Notes: generated from the sequence alone by a model not told the origin. Shown: positions 6,514 to 15,427, numbered from the stretch's first letter. The stretch is 31,636 nt of DNA from an uncultured Chloroflexota bacterium (GCA_913031095.1 CAJWGH010000001.1:1-31636); one strand, 5' to 3'. Numbers and translations: made by a program.

Positions 6514-7362
6514 ATGAAATCCCAAATAATAGCTACTGAAGATGGAACTAGCAGGACGATACGTGTCGGAGAATTGGATATCCATTATCACGATTTTGGG
6601 TCAGGCGATCCGATAGTTTTCCTCCATTCTTACGGACCAGGAACGACTGGGTGGATTACTTTTCAAAAGATCCTCCCTAAGATTGCCCAACATCACCGGT
6701 GCATAGTCATGGACATGCCTAACTTCGGTAGGACTGGTCCTGTAATCTACAACGAACCTGTACATAACCTTCAGGCACGCACATCGGTTGCGTTGATGGA
6801 TGCCTTGGGCGTCAAGAAAGCTCATTTTGTGGGGAACTCGCAAGGCGGCCAATCCGCTATGGTTGTGGCGATGAAATATCCGGAGAGGGTCAACAAACTG
6901 ATCTTCGGAGCGTGTCATATTAAGACCGGAGGGGATTTATATCTGATGGGCAACCGACCTTCTGAAGGCAGTTTGGCCAGATCAGAAGTAGTATCTGACC
7001 CATCACGAGAGAACGTACGGCGATACCTGCGGGTCCATATAGATGATGAGAACTTGGTAACCGATGAATTAGTTGACTATATTTACGAGAATTACACTGG
7101 ACATCCTGACCATATATCGGCCGACGCGGCTTCGGTGAGCGTTCCTTACGACCACGGGGTTGATTTGCCAAACATTAAGGCCCCCTCTTTGATTATTTGG
7201 GGTCGGTATGATCGGATGTGTGTATTCGAGATTGGGATTGCTGCTCTCAACAACATCGAAGACTCCCGATTGGTCCTGTTGAACAACTGCGGTCACTGGG
7301 CTCCCTATGAAAAACCAGAAGAGTATGCTGCCCATCTCTTGAATTTCATCGATAATATTTGA
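6514..7362 (+). CDS. Alpha/beta hydrolase, meta-cleavage-product (C-C) hydrolase type
   Basis: The 282-residue protein has the whole alpha/beta-hydrolase core: an oxyanion-hole segment LHSYGPGTTGW (37-47), the nucleophile elbow GNSQGG with S109, the acid D233 in IIWGRYDRM and H261 in NCGHWAPYEKP. The S-Y-G-P-G oxyanion motif and the GNSQGG elbow are those of the MhpC/BphD/HsaD group, which hydrolyse C-C bonds in vinylogous 1,5-diketones made by extradiol ring cleavage. An esterase or other hydrolase role is possible. No extradiol dioxygenase is present in the window, so the substrate source is unknown. It is divergent from the Rieske dioxygenase operon with two inverted repeats between them, suggesting shared control. 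Confidence 0.85.
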   Translation: MKSQIIATEDGTSRTIRVGELDIHYHDFGSGDPIVFLHSYGPGTTGWITFQKILPKIAQHHRCIVMDMPNFGRTGPVIYNEPVHNLQARTSVALMDALGVKKAHFVGNSQGGQSAMVVAMKYPERVNKLIFGACHIKTGGDLYLMGNRPSEGSLARSEVVSDPSRENVRRYLRVHIDDENLVTDELVDYIYENYTGHPDHISADAASVSVPYDHGVDLPNIKAPSLIIWGRYDRMCVFEIGIAALNNIEDSRLVLLNNCGHWAPYEKPEEYAAHLLNFIDNI

Positions 7363-7446
7363 TCAACCGCATTTACCATTTGGAGGGTAAATATGGCATG
7401 AAGGCCCCGTACTCGCACCGCCAGACTCCAAAACCAATGGCCACGA

Positions 7447-7528
7447 GTTCGGATCCTCCTCTAATCCTCCAGAGCTTTTAACACTAAATCTATCTTCGAC
7501 GTATTTAAGGGGCCTTTTGGATCCGAAC
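7447..7528. repeat. 10-bp inverted repeat upstream of the dehydrogenase gene
   Basis: GTTCGGATCC (7447-7456) and its exact complement GGATCCGAAC (7519-7528) are 62 bases apart in the 274-base gap before the gene at 7637. They could pair in the leader RNA if transcription starts upstream. No terminator tract or promoter is clear here. Confidence 0.3.
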
Positions 7529-7636
7529 AAAACCGGACTCCATTCGAATTCGCCAAGCCTATGGCGTATATTGTGAACGGCGCAAAACCCCGAATACCCC
7601 AACATCGAAGTAATCGCACAAGGGAGGGAACTCAAC

Positions 7637-8479
7637 ATGAACTCCACCCGGAAACCCGTCGCTGTCGTAGTAGGAGCGACGTCCAAATGGCAGTCAGACG
7701 GGCGTAACACTAAGTTGGCCCATGGCAGGGAACTTGATGATAGCCACCTCCCGGTCGGCGTCCGTTGGGGCGTTGGAGGAGCCATCGCTCAGAAGTTTGC
7801 GCAAGAAGGCTACTTGGTCGTGCTCACGACCCGTACTGCTGCCAACGCCGCCGCATTGCAGACCGCCATCGGTGAGCAGGGCGGCGAAAGCATGATCGTA
7901 GAACTGGATCTCGTCTCCGGCGAATCCATATCCAACGCATTCTCGAAGATACGAAGCGAGGCAGGAGACCCAGAAGTCCTCATCTACAATGCTGGCTATC
8001 TAGAGGGACGCGATCTTCCACCAGACAAAGAACTGCTTGAGTACATACCCGATGAGATGTTTGAGACCGCCCAGCACATCGCTAGTAGAGGGCCGTTCTT
8101 GGTAGCCAAAGAAGTGTTGCCCTCCATGCGAGAACGCGGCGAAGGCTCTTTCTTGATCTCGAATAACCAATTCTCACTACGAGGGAAAAAGCGATATACC
8201 GGACAATCCCTCTACTACCCTCGTGTGATGATGCGAACTCTGGCGCAGGTGTTAACCGAGGAATATTCCGAACATGGTGTGCATGTAGCCAACGTCATAA
8301 TCGATGGACTGATCGACTCCCCTGGAACTCGCGCACTGCCGACCGCCCAGGAACAACCGGATATCGTAATCAATCCGGTTAAGATCGCAGAGGCATTCTA
8401 TTATCTGCATACCCAGGATAAATCGTGTTGGACCCACGAGATCCAACTGACCGCATATCCGACCAAGCCAAGCTATTAG
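7637..8479 (+). CDS. Short-chain dehydrogenase/reductase with split nucleotide-binding motif
   Basis: The 280-residue protein is a Rossmann-fold SDR: strand PVAVVVGAT (7-15), GGAIAQKFAQEGYLVVLTTR (47-66), ELDLVSGESI, LIYNAGY (the NAG motif) and VHVANVIIDG. Two things are odd. Between GATS (13-16) and GVGG (45-48), where SDRs have only a tight Gly-rich turn, there is an insertion of about 28 residues (17-44, SKWQSDGRNTKLAHG onward). The catalytic YxxxK is not recognisable: the matching stretch is QSLYYPRVMMRTLAQ, with Arg where Lys is expected and the Tyr out of register. It may use a variant active site or not be a dehydrogenase. GGGAGGGA, 8 bases before the ATG, supports the start. It is followed 27 bases later by the MaoC gene, so the two are probably one operon for CoA-ester or aromatic intermediates. 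Confidence 0.82.
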   Translation: MNSTRKPVAVVVGATSKWQSDGRNTKLAHGRELDDSHLPVGVRWGVGGAIAQKFAQEGYLVVLTTRTAANAAALQTAIGEQGGESMIVELDLVSGESISNAFSKIRSEAGDPEVLIYNAGYLEGRDLPPDKELLEYIPDEMFETAQHIASRGPFLVAKEVLPSMRERGEGSFLISNNQFSLRGKKRYTGQSLYYPRVMMRTLAQVLTEEYSEHGVHVANVIIDGLIDSPGTRALPTAQEQPDIVINPVKIAEAFYYLHTQDKSCWTHEIQLTAYPTKPSY

Positions 8480-8506
8480 CTAAACATTATTGACCTCGGA
8501 GGTGCT

Positions 8507-8977
8507 ATGCCCATAGACGAGTTGGTTGAAGAGATCAATGGCAAGTTGGGTGAAGAGATTCATCTAAGCGATTGGCAATTAGTGGACCAAACCATGATTG
8601 ACGGGTTCGCCGATGTGACCAAAGACCATCAGTGGATCCATGTGAACGTTGACCGCGCAGCCAAAGAGTCCCCTTTCGGAAGCACCGTCGCACATGGGTT
8701 CCTTACTCTGTCCCTGATCCCTTATCTGACCGGGAACGTAAACGCAACAGCCCCTCCATATCCCGGACTGAAGCTGTCGGTCAATTATGGAATGAACCGG
8801 GTTCGCTTCCCTAATCCGGTGGTAGCCGGGTCCAAAGTCCGCACCCGCAGCAAACTGGCAGGCGTCGACAAAATCAACGATGAGTGCTTCCAAGTAGTCA
8901 AAGAAGTAACGATCGAGATAGACGGCCAAGAAAAACCGGCCTGCGTCGCGGAGACCGTATCTCGGTATTATTTCTAA
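8507..8977 (+). CDS. MaoC-family (hot-dog fold) dehydratase
   Basis: A 156-residue single hot-dog domain. The (R)-specific enoyl-CoA hydratase signature is clear: FADVTKDHQWIHVNVDRA with catalytic D40 and H45, followed by FGSTVAHGFLTLSL, which carries the substrate-tunnel HG pair. The family adds water to 2-enoyl-CoA esters or works in reverse. GGAGGTG sits just before the ATG. It lies 27 bases after the dehydrogenase gene and upstream of two CoA-transferase genes, which fits a CoA-thioester degradation route. A role in polyketide or PHA metabolism is less likely in this setting. Confidence 0.92.
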   Translation: MPIDELVEEINGKLGEEIHLSDWQLVDQTMIDGFADVTKDHQWIHVNVDRAAKESPFGSTVAHGFLTLSLIPYLTGNVNATAPPYPGLKLSVNYGMNRVRFPNPVVAGSKVRTRSKLAGVDKINDECFQVVKEVTIEIDGQEKPACVAETVSRYYF

Positions 8978-9002
8978 AGTTCGAATAGGGAATAGGTCGG
9001 GT

Positions 9003-9024
9003 AAAAGTAAGGCCGGCTACTTTT
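9003..9024 (+). terminator. A/T-stem hairpin after the MaoC gene (possible weak terminator)
   Basis: AAAAGTA (9003-9009) pairs with TACTTTT (9018-9024) around the loop AGGCCGGC, 26 bases after the MaoC stop. The 3' arm doubles as a short T run. The stem is weak and there is no further T tract, so termination is uncertain. Confidence 0.3.
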
Positions 9025-9174
9025 CATGATGAACCAATCACTTAAAAGACCCAGCGCCAGCTAGCTCGGCCGGTCCCATTCCATGTCAGGTGGCCGTCAT
9101 CAGCAAGACGGGATTTGATTGGCCTGTCTGAAAAGCCGCTCGATAGTTCACCCCGTCTCAGCAAAGGCTTCCCC

Positions 9175-10389
9175 ATGACAACTGCCAACAACAATCTTCT
9201 CAGCGATATCAAAGTTCTGGATCTAAGCCAAGGTGTAGCGGGGCCTTTCAGCACCAAGCTGTTAGCTGGTTTAGGCGCCGAAGTTATCAAGGTTGAACCT
9301 CCAGGTACCGGTGACTCGTCGCGATCTTCGGAACCGTTCCTGAACGGGAGTCCCACGGTCGAAAACAGCGCGCTTTTCTCATATATCAACACGTGCAAGA
9401 AGAGCGTCACACTGGATCCTGCCACCCCCGAACAAGCCCAAGCTATCAGGAAACTCGCCCAAGACTGCGACATTCTAGTAGAGAGTTTCACACCAGGGCA
9501 TCTGGATTCTCTTGGACTGGGCTACGGTGACTTATCAGAAGAGAATCCGGGTCTGATATACGTCTCCGTCACCCCGTTCGGCCAAACCGGACCATACAGC
9601 CAATACAAAGGCTCAGACATAGTTGCTCAGGCAGCCGGAGCGCTGATGTACACCATTGGACTCCCCGATAAGGAGCCACTAAAAGTCGGCGGCGAGTCCG
9701 GTCTCTACGCAACAGGCGTCAGCGCCTTCTCGGCCAGCATGTTGGCGCTTTATGTGCGCGACACCCAGGGAGCCGGGCAGCACGTAGATATCTCCGCCAT
9801 GGAAGTTATGGTGGTCTCGCAGATACATTCTTCCATATATGCCCAGTTCGGCCGGACACCTATGCGCCGCGGCACGAACCTCGTCCGCGCAAAAGACGGC
9901 TGGGTCAGCCCTGGTCTGGAAACCGGGGTCCAAGAGAGCACCTGGCTCAAGGTTTGCCAGTTGATCGGAAAACCGGAGTTGGTGGATGATCCCAGGTTCA
10001 CCACCATGGAGGGTCGGCGGGCAAATCAGCAGGACCTGTTGGACGTCATCGCTGGCTGGGCAGGCACCAAACCGAAAGAAGAGATCTACCACACCCTTCA
10101 AGCTCTCCGTACAATCACGGGCTACGTGGCAACGGTGGATGATCTATTGGTGTCACAGCAATTGGTTTACCGTGAATTCTTCCAGTCGATCTCCGATCCG
10201 GTGTTCGGAGAAGTGGCACACACCGGAGCTCCGTTCCGTATGGATGGGAGCGCATTGGAGCTCAGGCCCGCGCCCCGTTTAGGCGACCACAACGAAGAGA
10301 TTCTGTGCCAACGGCTGGGATATTCCATGAGTGATCTGGGGCTGACGTCCGCCACGAAAGGAGAGCAGGTTGAACCCCCTTTCGAATAG
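9175..10389 (+). CDS. CaiB/BaiF family (class III) CoA-transferase, catalytic copy
   Basis: From the ATG at 9175 the protein is 404 residues, the usual family length. A TTG at 9115 would add 20 residues with no family likeness. It begins IKVLDLSQGVAGPFSTKLLA with the GAEVIKVEPP motif (35-43), has the CDILVESFTPG block and ENPGLIYVSVTPFGQTGPY. The catalytic aspartate lies in KGSDIVAQAAG (D148), matching the Asp of formyl-CoA transferase. The C-terminal domain closes with APRLGDHNEEIL. Class III enzymes swap CoA between carboxylic acids. The next gene is a second CaiB copy overlapping it by 20 bases, so the two are translated together and may form a mixed dimer. Substrate not deducible; activation of an aromatic or alkyl-succinate-type acid is possible. 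Confidence 0.92.
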   Translation: MTTANNNLLSDIKVLDLSQGVAGPFSTKLLAGLGAEVIKVEPPGTGDSSRSSEPFLNGSPTVENSALFSYINTCKKSVTLDPATPEQAQAIRKLAQDCDILVESFTPGHLDSLGLGYGDLSEENPGLIYVSVTPFGQTGPYSQYKGSDIVAQAAGALMYTIGLPDKEPLKVGGESGLYATGVSAFSASMLALYVRDTQGAGQHVDISAMEVMVVSQIHSSIYAQFGRTPMRRGTNLVRAKDGWVSPGLETGVQESTWLKVCQLIGKPELVDDPRFTTMEGRRANQQDLLDVIAGWAGTKPKEEIYHTLQALRTITGYVATVDDLLVSQQLVYREFFQSISDPVFGEVAHTGAPFRMDGSALELRPAPRLGDHNEEILCQRLGYSMSDLGLTSATKGEQVEPPFE

Positions 10390-11644
10390 GCCAGCTTTAG
10401 GAGGACTCCGAATACTCGACCTGAGCCAAGTCGCGGCCGGTCCTTATGCCACGATGTTTCTCGGTTTCATGGGCGCAGAGGTGATAAAAATCGAATCCTT
10501 GTCCCGTATGGACATCAACCGAGGTAAGGCCCGCCCCAGCCCAGATGACCTACGGGTCTACCCCAACGGGAACCCCGGCGAGCATCCGTGGAACACCACC
10601 GCCCACCACGTACACCGAAACATCAATAAGAGATCTCTTACTTTAGATTTGAGCGCCAAGCGAGGCAAAGAGTTATTCCTCGAGCTGGCCAAAGTATGTG
10701 ACGTATTAGTCGAGAACTACCGTGGTTCGGTGATGGACCGACTCGGGCTGGGTTATGACGTCGTGTCCCGGCTAAACCCAGGATTGATCTACATGAAGAT
10801 CAGTAGCCAGGGAGCAAACGGCCCCGAAGCGAACTATGGTTCCCTGGGATCGACGCTGGAGCAAACGGCGGGTCTTGCGTCTATCACAGGGTACGACGAC
10901 GGCCTGCCTTTGATGACCAACTTGGTCTACCCTGATCCTGTGGTGGGAATCCTGTCATTCGGTGCCCTTATGACCGCGCTGCGCCGCCGCCTCAAGACAG
11001 GCTCCGGATGCCTGGTAGATCTCTCCCAAAGGGAAGTCACCACTATGCTATTAGGCGAGGCGATCTTGGATTTTTCGGTCACTGGCAGAATCGCAGGCAC
11101 CATGGGCAACCGGCACCGTGATATGGCACCCCAGGGAGTATACCCGTGCTCCGGCGAAGACATGTGGGTAGCGATATCGGTAAGTTCCGACGAAGAATGG
11201 AAGAGCTTGTGCAGAGTCATGGGGCAGCCTCATTTGGCCAGCAACTCCAGATTCGCCGACCCAAAGTCACGCCGCAACAATCACGATGATATAGACTTAG
11301 TTATATCTACTTGGACCAAGACTCAAGACCATTACCAAGTTATGTACCTGCTACAGGCACAAGGCGTCCCAGCAGCCCCTGTACTCAAAGGTGGTGAGGT
11401 GGTTGACGACCCGCACCTGGAATCAAGAGGTTTCTGGGACGTAGTAGATCACCCAGAGGCGGGCACCTACAAACAGGTGACCACTCCATGGCTCTTGTCC
11501 AATAACCCCAGAGCAACATCCACCCCAGCACCGGGCCTAGGTGAGCACAACTATCAGGTGCTAAGCGGCCTGTTGGGCCTCTCGAAAAGCGAGATCAACG
11601 CCTTGGCACAAAAAGGCGTCATCGGCAACACTCCCACAGATTAA
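10370..11644 (+). CDS. CaiB/BaiF family CoA-transferase, second copy lacking the catalytic Asp
   Basis: A 424-residue class III CoA-transferase starting at TTG 10370 behind an AGGAGA ribosome-binding site, inside the end of the previous gene. It has GLRILDLSQVAAGPYATMFL, MGAEVIKIESLSR, the VCDVLVENYRGSVMDRLGLGY block and LNPGLIYMKISSQG. In the segment aligning with GSDIVAQAAG of its partner it reads LGSTLEQTAG: the catalytic Asp position is Ser161. The family's reaction uses that Asp as the acyl/CoA carrier, so this subunit alone should be inactive. Two-subunit family members such as benzylsuccinate CoA-transferase BbsEF set a precedent for paired copies. It probably works as a structural or substrate-binding partner of the upstream subunit (inference). 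Confidence 0.9.
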   Translation: MNPLSNRPALGGLRILDLSQVAAGPYATMFLGFMGAEVIKIESLSRMDINRGKARPSPDDLRVYPNGNPGEHPWNTTAHHVHRNINKRSLTLDLSAKRGKELFLELAKVCDVLVENYRGSVMDRLGLGYDVVSRLNPGLIYMKISSQGANGPEANYGSLGSTLEQTAGLASITGYDDGLPLMTNLVYPDPVVGILSFGALMTALRRRLKTGSGCLVDLSQREVTTMLLGEAILDFSVTGRIAGTMGNRHRDMAPQGVYPCSGEDMWVAISVSSDEEWKSLCRVMGQPHLASNSRFADPKSRRNNHDDIDLVISTWTKTQDHYQVMYLLQAQGVPAAPVLKGGEVVDDPHLESRGFWDVVDHPEAGTYKQVTTPWLLSNNPRATSTPAPGLGEHNYQVLSGLLGLSKSEINALAQKGVIGNTPTD

Positions 11645-11832
11645 CTAATCAGGAGCCACTCCTACTTTTCCCACCCTTCCAAGCTATAGGCCATGTCCCG
11701 AAGTCGGTGTTCCAGCCGAACGCTGTTCGTATAGGAACGTCACTACGAATACATGTTCTGGGAGGCAGCCTACAACCGCCAGCAATGGCCGGTATAGGTG
11801 ATAAGACAGTGGTATGGTTATAGACCATCAAC

Positions 11833-12318
11833 TTAGTCACCCTTCTCCATCGGTACCAACACCACCAACCGCATACCCCTATCAACCCTGTCTCCTTCCT
11901 GAATGGACACCCTCTGCACGGTGCCGGCTCGAGGGGATTTCACTATTTGTTCGGTTTTCATCGACTCGATGACCACTAGGTCTTGTCCGACTTCCACTGT
12001 GTCGTCCACGGCCACGTGAACCGCTATAACAACCCCGGGAACAGGGCAGACGATATCGTCGCTGGTAGCTTGGCCGGCACGGCGGGAGCGGGTTGCTGAG
12101 GCCGGAGCGGCGAAGACATAGGATTCACCGGCTAGCCAGACATGGATCTGCTGACCGTCACGGTAGGCCAAGAACTGGATGGACCGACCGTCGTACGGGC
12201 TTACGGTTCCCTCCAATAGGCTGGACGAAGTAGATCGGATCTCTATGTTTGGGGCCTCACTAGCGTCCAACGCAGTTACACCAGGCGGGTATATTTGTTC
12301 CAATCGGCGGTTGGTCAT
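11833..12318 (-). CDS. Biotin carrier subunit (BT-like barrel plus BCCP) of an acyl-CoA carboxylase
   Basis: From ATG 12318 the protein is 161 residues. The ATGA overlap with the upstream stop makes this start far likelier than one 10 codons earlier. The C-terminal biotinyl domain has IVCPVPGVVIAVHV, then ESMKTE with the biotin-accepting K121, and AGTVQRVSIQEGDRVDRG. The N-terminal half (SIQFLAYRDGQQIHVWLAGESYVF) resembles the BT linker barrel found between carboxylase and carrier in 3-methylcrotonyl-CoA carboxylase alpha chains. The biotin arm shuttles CO2 between the carboxylase and carboxyltransferase encoded just upstream. It is the last gene of the three-gene operon. Confidence 0.92.
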   Translation of the reverse strand: MTNRRLEQIYPPGVTALDASEAPNIEIRSTSSSLLEGTVSPYDGRSIQFLAYRDGQQIHVWLAGESYVFAAPASATRSRRAGQATSDDIVCPVPGVVIAVHVAVDDTVEVGQDLVVIESMKTEQIVKSPRAGTVQRVSIQEGDRVDRGMRLVVLVPMEKGD

Positions 12319-13823
12319 GGGAATACGTTCTTCGGAAGTCCGTGCCAAGGATCAGGTGCTTCCGCAATTGGCATGACACCCCTGCCGGTTGGGCCGATCA
12401 TATTGGTCTGCAAGATTCGTTCGGCTATATCACCGGCCGCCCTGTTGAGATAAAAAGTTTCTGGCGGCGCGGTTAGTTCATCGTGTTTGCTGACGAAACC
12501 TGTGTCGTACTCACCAGAAGAGAAGTCGGGGTGGGCAAGAGCGCGCAGCAAGAATGGGATGTTAGTGGCAATTCCCAGGACGGGGAACGACTTCAGGGCC
12601 CGAACCATTCTCTCCATGGATTCCTTCCTGTTAGGCCCCCAGGCAACCAACTTAGCCAGCATTGAGTCGTAATAGGCAGTAATCTCTTGGCTTTCAGTAA
12701 CTCCCGAGTCAAGACGGATACCCATACCTGCAGGCGGACGCCATGCGAGCAAATGCCCGGTCGCAGGAGCAAAGTTCGCATAGGAATCTTCAGCGTATAT
12801 ACGGCACTCTATAGCATGACCTAAGGGCTGGAGATCGTCTTGAGAAAGAGGCAAGCTCTCACCCGCGGCGATCCTCGTCTGTAGTTCAACCATGTCCACC
12901 TTCAAAGTCTCTTCGGTGACCGGGTGCTCCACTTGAATCCGGGCATTCATCTCAAGAAAGAAATATTCGCCGGTGTCGGCATCCACCAGAAACTCTACTG
13001 TCCCCGCGTTGGTGTATCCGGACGACTTGGCCATGGCCACGGCTGCGGTTGCCATCCTTTCCCTCAAATCCGGGTTAAGGGCGGTTGATGGCGTCTCTTC
13101 AATCACCTTCTGGTAACGGCGCTGGACGCTGCATTCCCGCTCGAACAGATGAACGGTATTACCGACAGAGTCGGCCAGCACTTGAAATTCCACGTGGCGG
13201 GCAGACGGGATATACCGCTCCAAGAACACGCGTCCATCACCGAAAGATGAAACAGCCTCGCGACTGGCGGATTCAAGGGCTTGCTCCAAGTCTTGGAGCC
13301 GCTGGACTAACCGCATACCTCGGCCCCCGCCGCCAGCGGCTGCTTTAACCAGCAAGGGAAAGCCGATTTCGGAAGACAGGTTGTCCGGCTGGGACTCACC
13401 TGGCTGCCAGGCGGAGGAACTGGGCACCACCGGTACACCAGCTTGAACAGCGGTCTCCTTAGAGCGAATCTTATCGCCCAGAAGTGCGATGATTTCAGGG
13501 GCCGGGCCGATGAAGACCAGTCCAGCTTCATGGCACTCCCGACTGAAATCCGGATTTTCCGACAGAAACCCATAACCAGGATGCACGGCTTCGGCGTTGC
13601 ACCGGAGAGCTAGGTCGATAATCTTACGGCGGTCCAGGTAAGTTTCCTCGGCAGTCGAACCGCCCAACGCAAGAGCCTCATCGGCCAAAGTTACATGAGG
13701 CGCGTTGGAGTCCGGGTCTGAATATACAACAGCCGTGGAGATGCCCATGGCCTGCAACGTCTGCAGGACCCGGACAGCAATTTCTCCCCTATTTGCGACC
13801 AGTACTTTGGAGAACACACTCAC
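12315..13823 (-). CDS. accC: Biotin carboxylase subunit of an acyl-CoA carboxylase
   Basis: The likely start is GTG at 13823, whose GTGA overlaps the stop of the carboxyltransferase gene; this gives 502 residues beginning [20 protein letters not shown]. Longer starts inside the upstream gene add a tail unlike any carboxylase. The ATP-grasp enzyme is complete: [11 protein letters not shown] at the N-terminus, [12 protein letters not shown], the glycine-rich ATP loop [28 protein letters not shown] and the catalytic [15 protein letters not shown] block. It carboxylates biotin on the carrier subunit using ATP and bicarbonate. In most methylcrotonyl-CoA carboxylases this domain is fused with the carrier; here they are separate genes coupled by an ATGA overlap. 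The symbol is generic because the holoenzyme's substrate is inferred from the beta subunit. Confidence 0.93.
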   Translation of the reverse strand: MSVFSKVLVANRGEIAVRVLQTLQAMGISTAVVYSDPDSNAPHVTLADEALALGGSTAEETYLDRRKIIDLALRCNAEAVHPGYGFLSENPDFSRECHEAGLVFIGPAPEIIALLGDKIRSKETAVQAGVPVVPSSSAWQPGESQPDNLSSEIGFPLLVKAAAGGGGRGMRLVQRLQDLEQALESASREAVSSFGDGRVFLERYIPSARHVEFQVLADSVGNTVHLFERECSVQRRYQKVIEETPSTALNPDLRERMATAAVAMAKSSGYTNAGTVEFLVDADTGEYFFLEMNARIQVEHPVTEETLKVDMVELQTRIAAGESLPLSQDDLQPLGHAIECRIYAEDSYANFAPATGHLLAWRPPAGMGIRLDSGVTESQEITAYYDSMLAKLVAWGPNRKESMERMVRALKSFPVLGIATNIPFLLRALAHPDFSSGEYDTGFVSKHDELTAPPETFYLNRAAGDIAERILQTNMIGPTGRGVMPIAEAPDPWHGLPKNVFP

Positions 13824-15427
13824 ATCCGGAACACGCCCCAGCGGGACTCGGGAATGGGAACGTTCATGGACGCAGCTATGCCCAATCCAACCACATCTCG
13901 GGTGTCCTTGGGGTCGATTATGCCGTCGTCCCATAGGCGAGCGGTACTGTAATAAGGGCTGCCCTCTTCTTCATACTTGTCTATGATGGGCCGCTGTAGG
14001 TCTTCCTTCTCTTGTTCCGTCAAAGAATTGCCCTGGCGGGCCGCCTGGTCGGAGCGCACTGACAGCAACACGCCCGCAGCCTGAGGTCCGCCCATTACGG
14101 ATATCCGGGAGTTTGGCCAGGACCAAAGCAGTCTAGGCTGGTAAGCCCGACCGCACATACCGTAGTTGCCCGCGCCAAAAGAGCTGCCGATGATGACAGT
14201 GAATTTTGGAACCGCGGCGTTGGCTACAGCCATAACCATCTTGGCCCCGTCTTTGGCGATGCCTCCAGACTCGTATTCCCTCCCAACCATGAAGCCAGTG
14301 ATGTTCTGCAAGAAGAGCAGTGGTATGCGACGGTGGGCACATAGTTCTATGAAGTGGGTACCCTTGAGCGCGCTCTCTGAGAACAACACCCCGTTGTTGG
14401 CAACGATGCCTACCCGGTAGCCCCAGATTCGTGCGAATCCGCAGACCAGGGTTTCACCATAGTTCTCTTTGAATTCCTGGAATCTGCTGCCATCAACGAT
14501 TCGAGCTATGACCTCTCGTACGTCATATTGCCTCCGGGAATCAGACGGTATGATTCCGTAGATCTCTTCAGGATCATATAACGGCGGTTCCGGGTCAAAC
14601 ACTTCGACCCTGGGATCGCCAGGATAGACGAAGTTTTCGACGATGTTGCGGGCGATGGCCAGAGCATGCTCGTCGTCCATCGCGTAGTGATCGGCAACAC
14701 CTGATTCCCTGGTATGCACCTCAGCGCCGCCCAAACTCTCCGCATCTACCTCCTCGCCGGTTGCCGCACGAACCAGTGGCGGGCCAGCCAGGAATATAGT
14801 GCCCTGCTGCCTTACTATGACCACCTCATCACTCATCGCTGGGATATAAGCGCCGCCAGCCGTGCAAGAGCCCATCACAACCGCTAACTGGGGTATGTTC
14901 TGGGCGGACATCTGGGACTGGTTATAAAATATGCGGCCAAAGTGGTCCCGGTCGGGAAAGACATCGGCCTGCAGGGGCAGGAACGCGCCGCCTGAGTCCA
15001 CTAGGTAGATGCAAGGTAGGCCGTTCTCCAGGGCTATCTCCTGGGCCCGCAGGTGCTTTTTTACGGTAATCGGATAGTAAGTGCCTCCCTTGACCGTGGC
15101 GTCATTGGCCAAGACGACCACCTGCTTGCCATGGATGCTACCGATGCCGGTGACGATGCCGCCACCAGGGTTCTCGTCGTCATACATGCCCCAGGCGGCC
15201 AGCGGACTGAATTCCAGGAAGGGAGTGCCTGGGTCAAGCAACGCCCGCACGCGGTCCCGAACCAGCATCTTCCCTCGACTTCGGTGAAGCTCGGCCGAAT
15301 CCGTATCGCTGCGCTCCCGTACCGAACTCAAGCTCTTCGCGAGTTCTGTAGTCAGCGACACCATGTGCTTCAGGTTATCCTGGAAATCCGTTGTATGTGT
15401 CTGGATATTCGACTCTAAGGAGTCCAT
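13820..15427 (-). CDS. mccB: Carboxyltransferase subunit, methylcrotonyl-CoA carboxylase type
   Basis: A 535-residue biotin-dependent carboxyltransferase with both crotonase-like halves. [20 protein letters not shown], the long [15 protein letters not shown] stretch, [19 protein letters not shown] and [18 protein letters not shown] are the pattern of 3-methylcrotonyl-CoA (or geranyl-CoA) carboxylase beta chains rather than propionyl-CoA carboxylase. The C-terminal half has [24 protein letters not shown] and the [16 protein letters not shown] oxyanion block. Methylcrotonyl-CoA carboxylase works in leucine breakdown, but no other leucine-pathway genes are present, so a branched acyl-CoA from another route is possible. 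It leads a tightly overlapping operon and is divergent from the PLP-enzyme gene, with about 165 bases between. Confidence 0.92.
   Translation of the reverse strand: MDSLESNIQTHTTDFQDNLKHMVSLTTELAKSLSSVRERSDTDSAELHRSRGKMLVRDRVRALLDPGTPFLEFSPLAAWGMYDDENPGGGIVTGIGSIHGKQVVVLANDATVKGGTYYPITVKKHLRAQEIALENGLPCIYLVDSGGAFLPLQADVFPDRDHFGRIFYNQSQMSAQNIPQLAVVMGSCTAGGAYIPAMSDEVVIVRQQGTIFLAGPPLVRAATGEEVDAESLGGAEVHTRESGVADHYAMDDEHALAIARNIVENFVYPGDPRVEVFDPEPPLYDPEEIYGIIPSDSRRQYDVREVIARIVDGSRFQEFKENYGETLVCGFARIWGYRVGIVANNGVLFSESALKGTHFIELCAHRRIPLLFLQNITGFMVGREYESGGIAKDGAKMVMAVANAAVPKFTVIIGSSFGAGNYGMCGRAYQPRLLWSWPNSRISVMGGPQAAGVLLSVRSDQAARQGNSLTEQEKEDLQRPIIDKYEEEGSPYYSTARLWDDGIIDPKDTRDVVGLGIAASMNVPIPESRWGVFRM

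Noticed and set aside
7393..7480. Possible short peptide gene after GGAGGG
   Set aside because: The reading frame is about 27 codons, with the ribosome site poorly spaced and no sign of conservation; not supportable from sequence alone.
7363..7785. Reading frame of 140 codons on the - strand across the gap before the SDR gene
   Set aside because: It overlaps the true start of the SDR gene, has no family likeness or ribosome-binding site, and its composition is that of an antisense frame.
9115..9174. TTG start for the first CoA-transferase
   Set aside because: The added 20 residues have no family resemblance. The ATG at 9175 gives the expected length and N-terminus.
13824..13934. N-terminal extension of the biotin carboxylase
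   Set aside because: It lies wholly inside the carboxyltransferase gene, does not resemble a carboxylase, and the GTGA-coupled start at 13823 gives the standard KVLVANRGE beginning.
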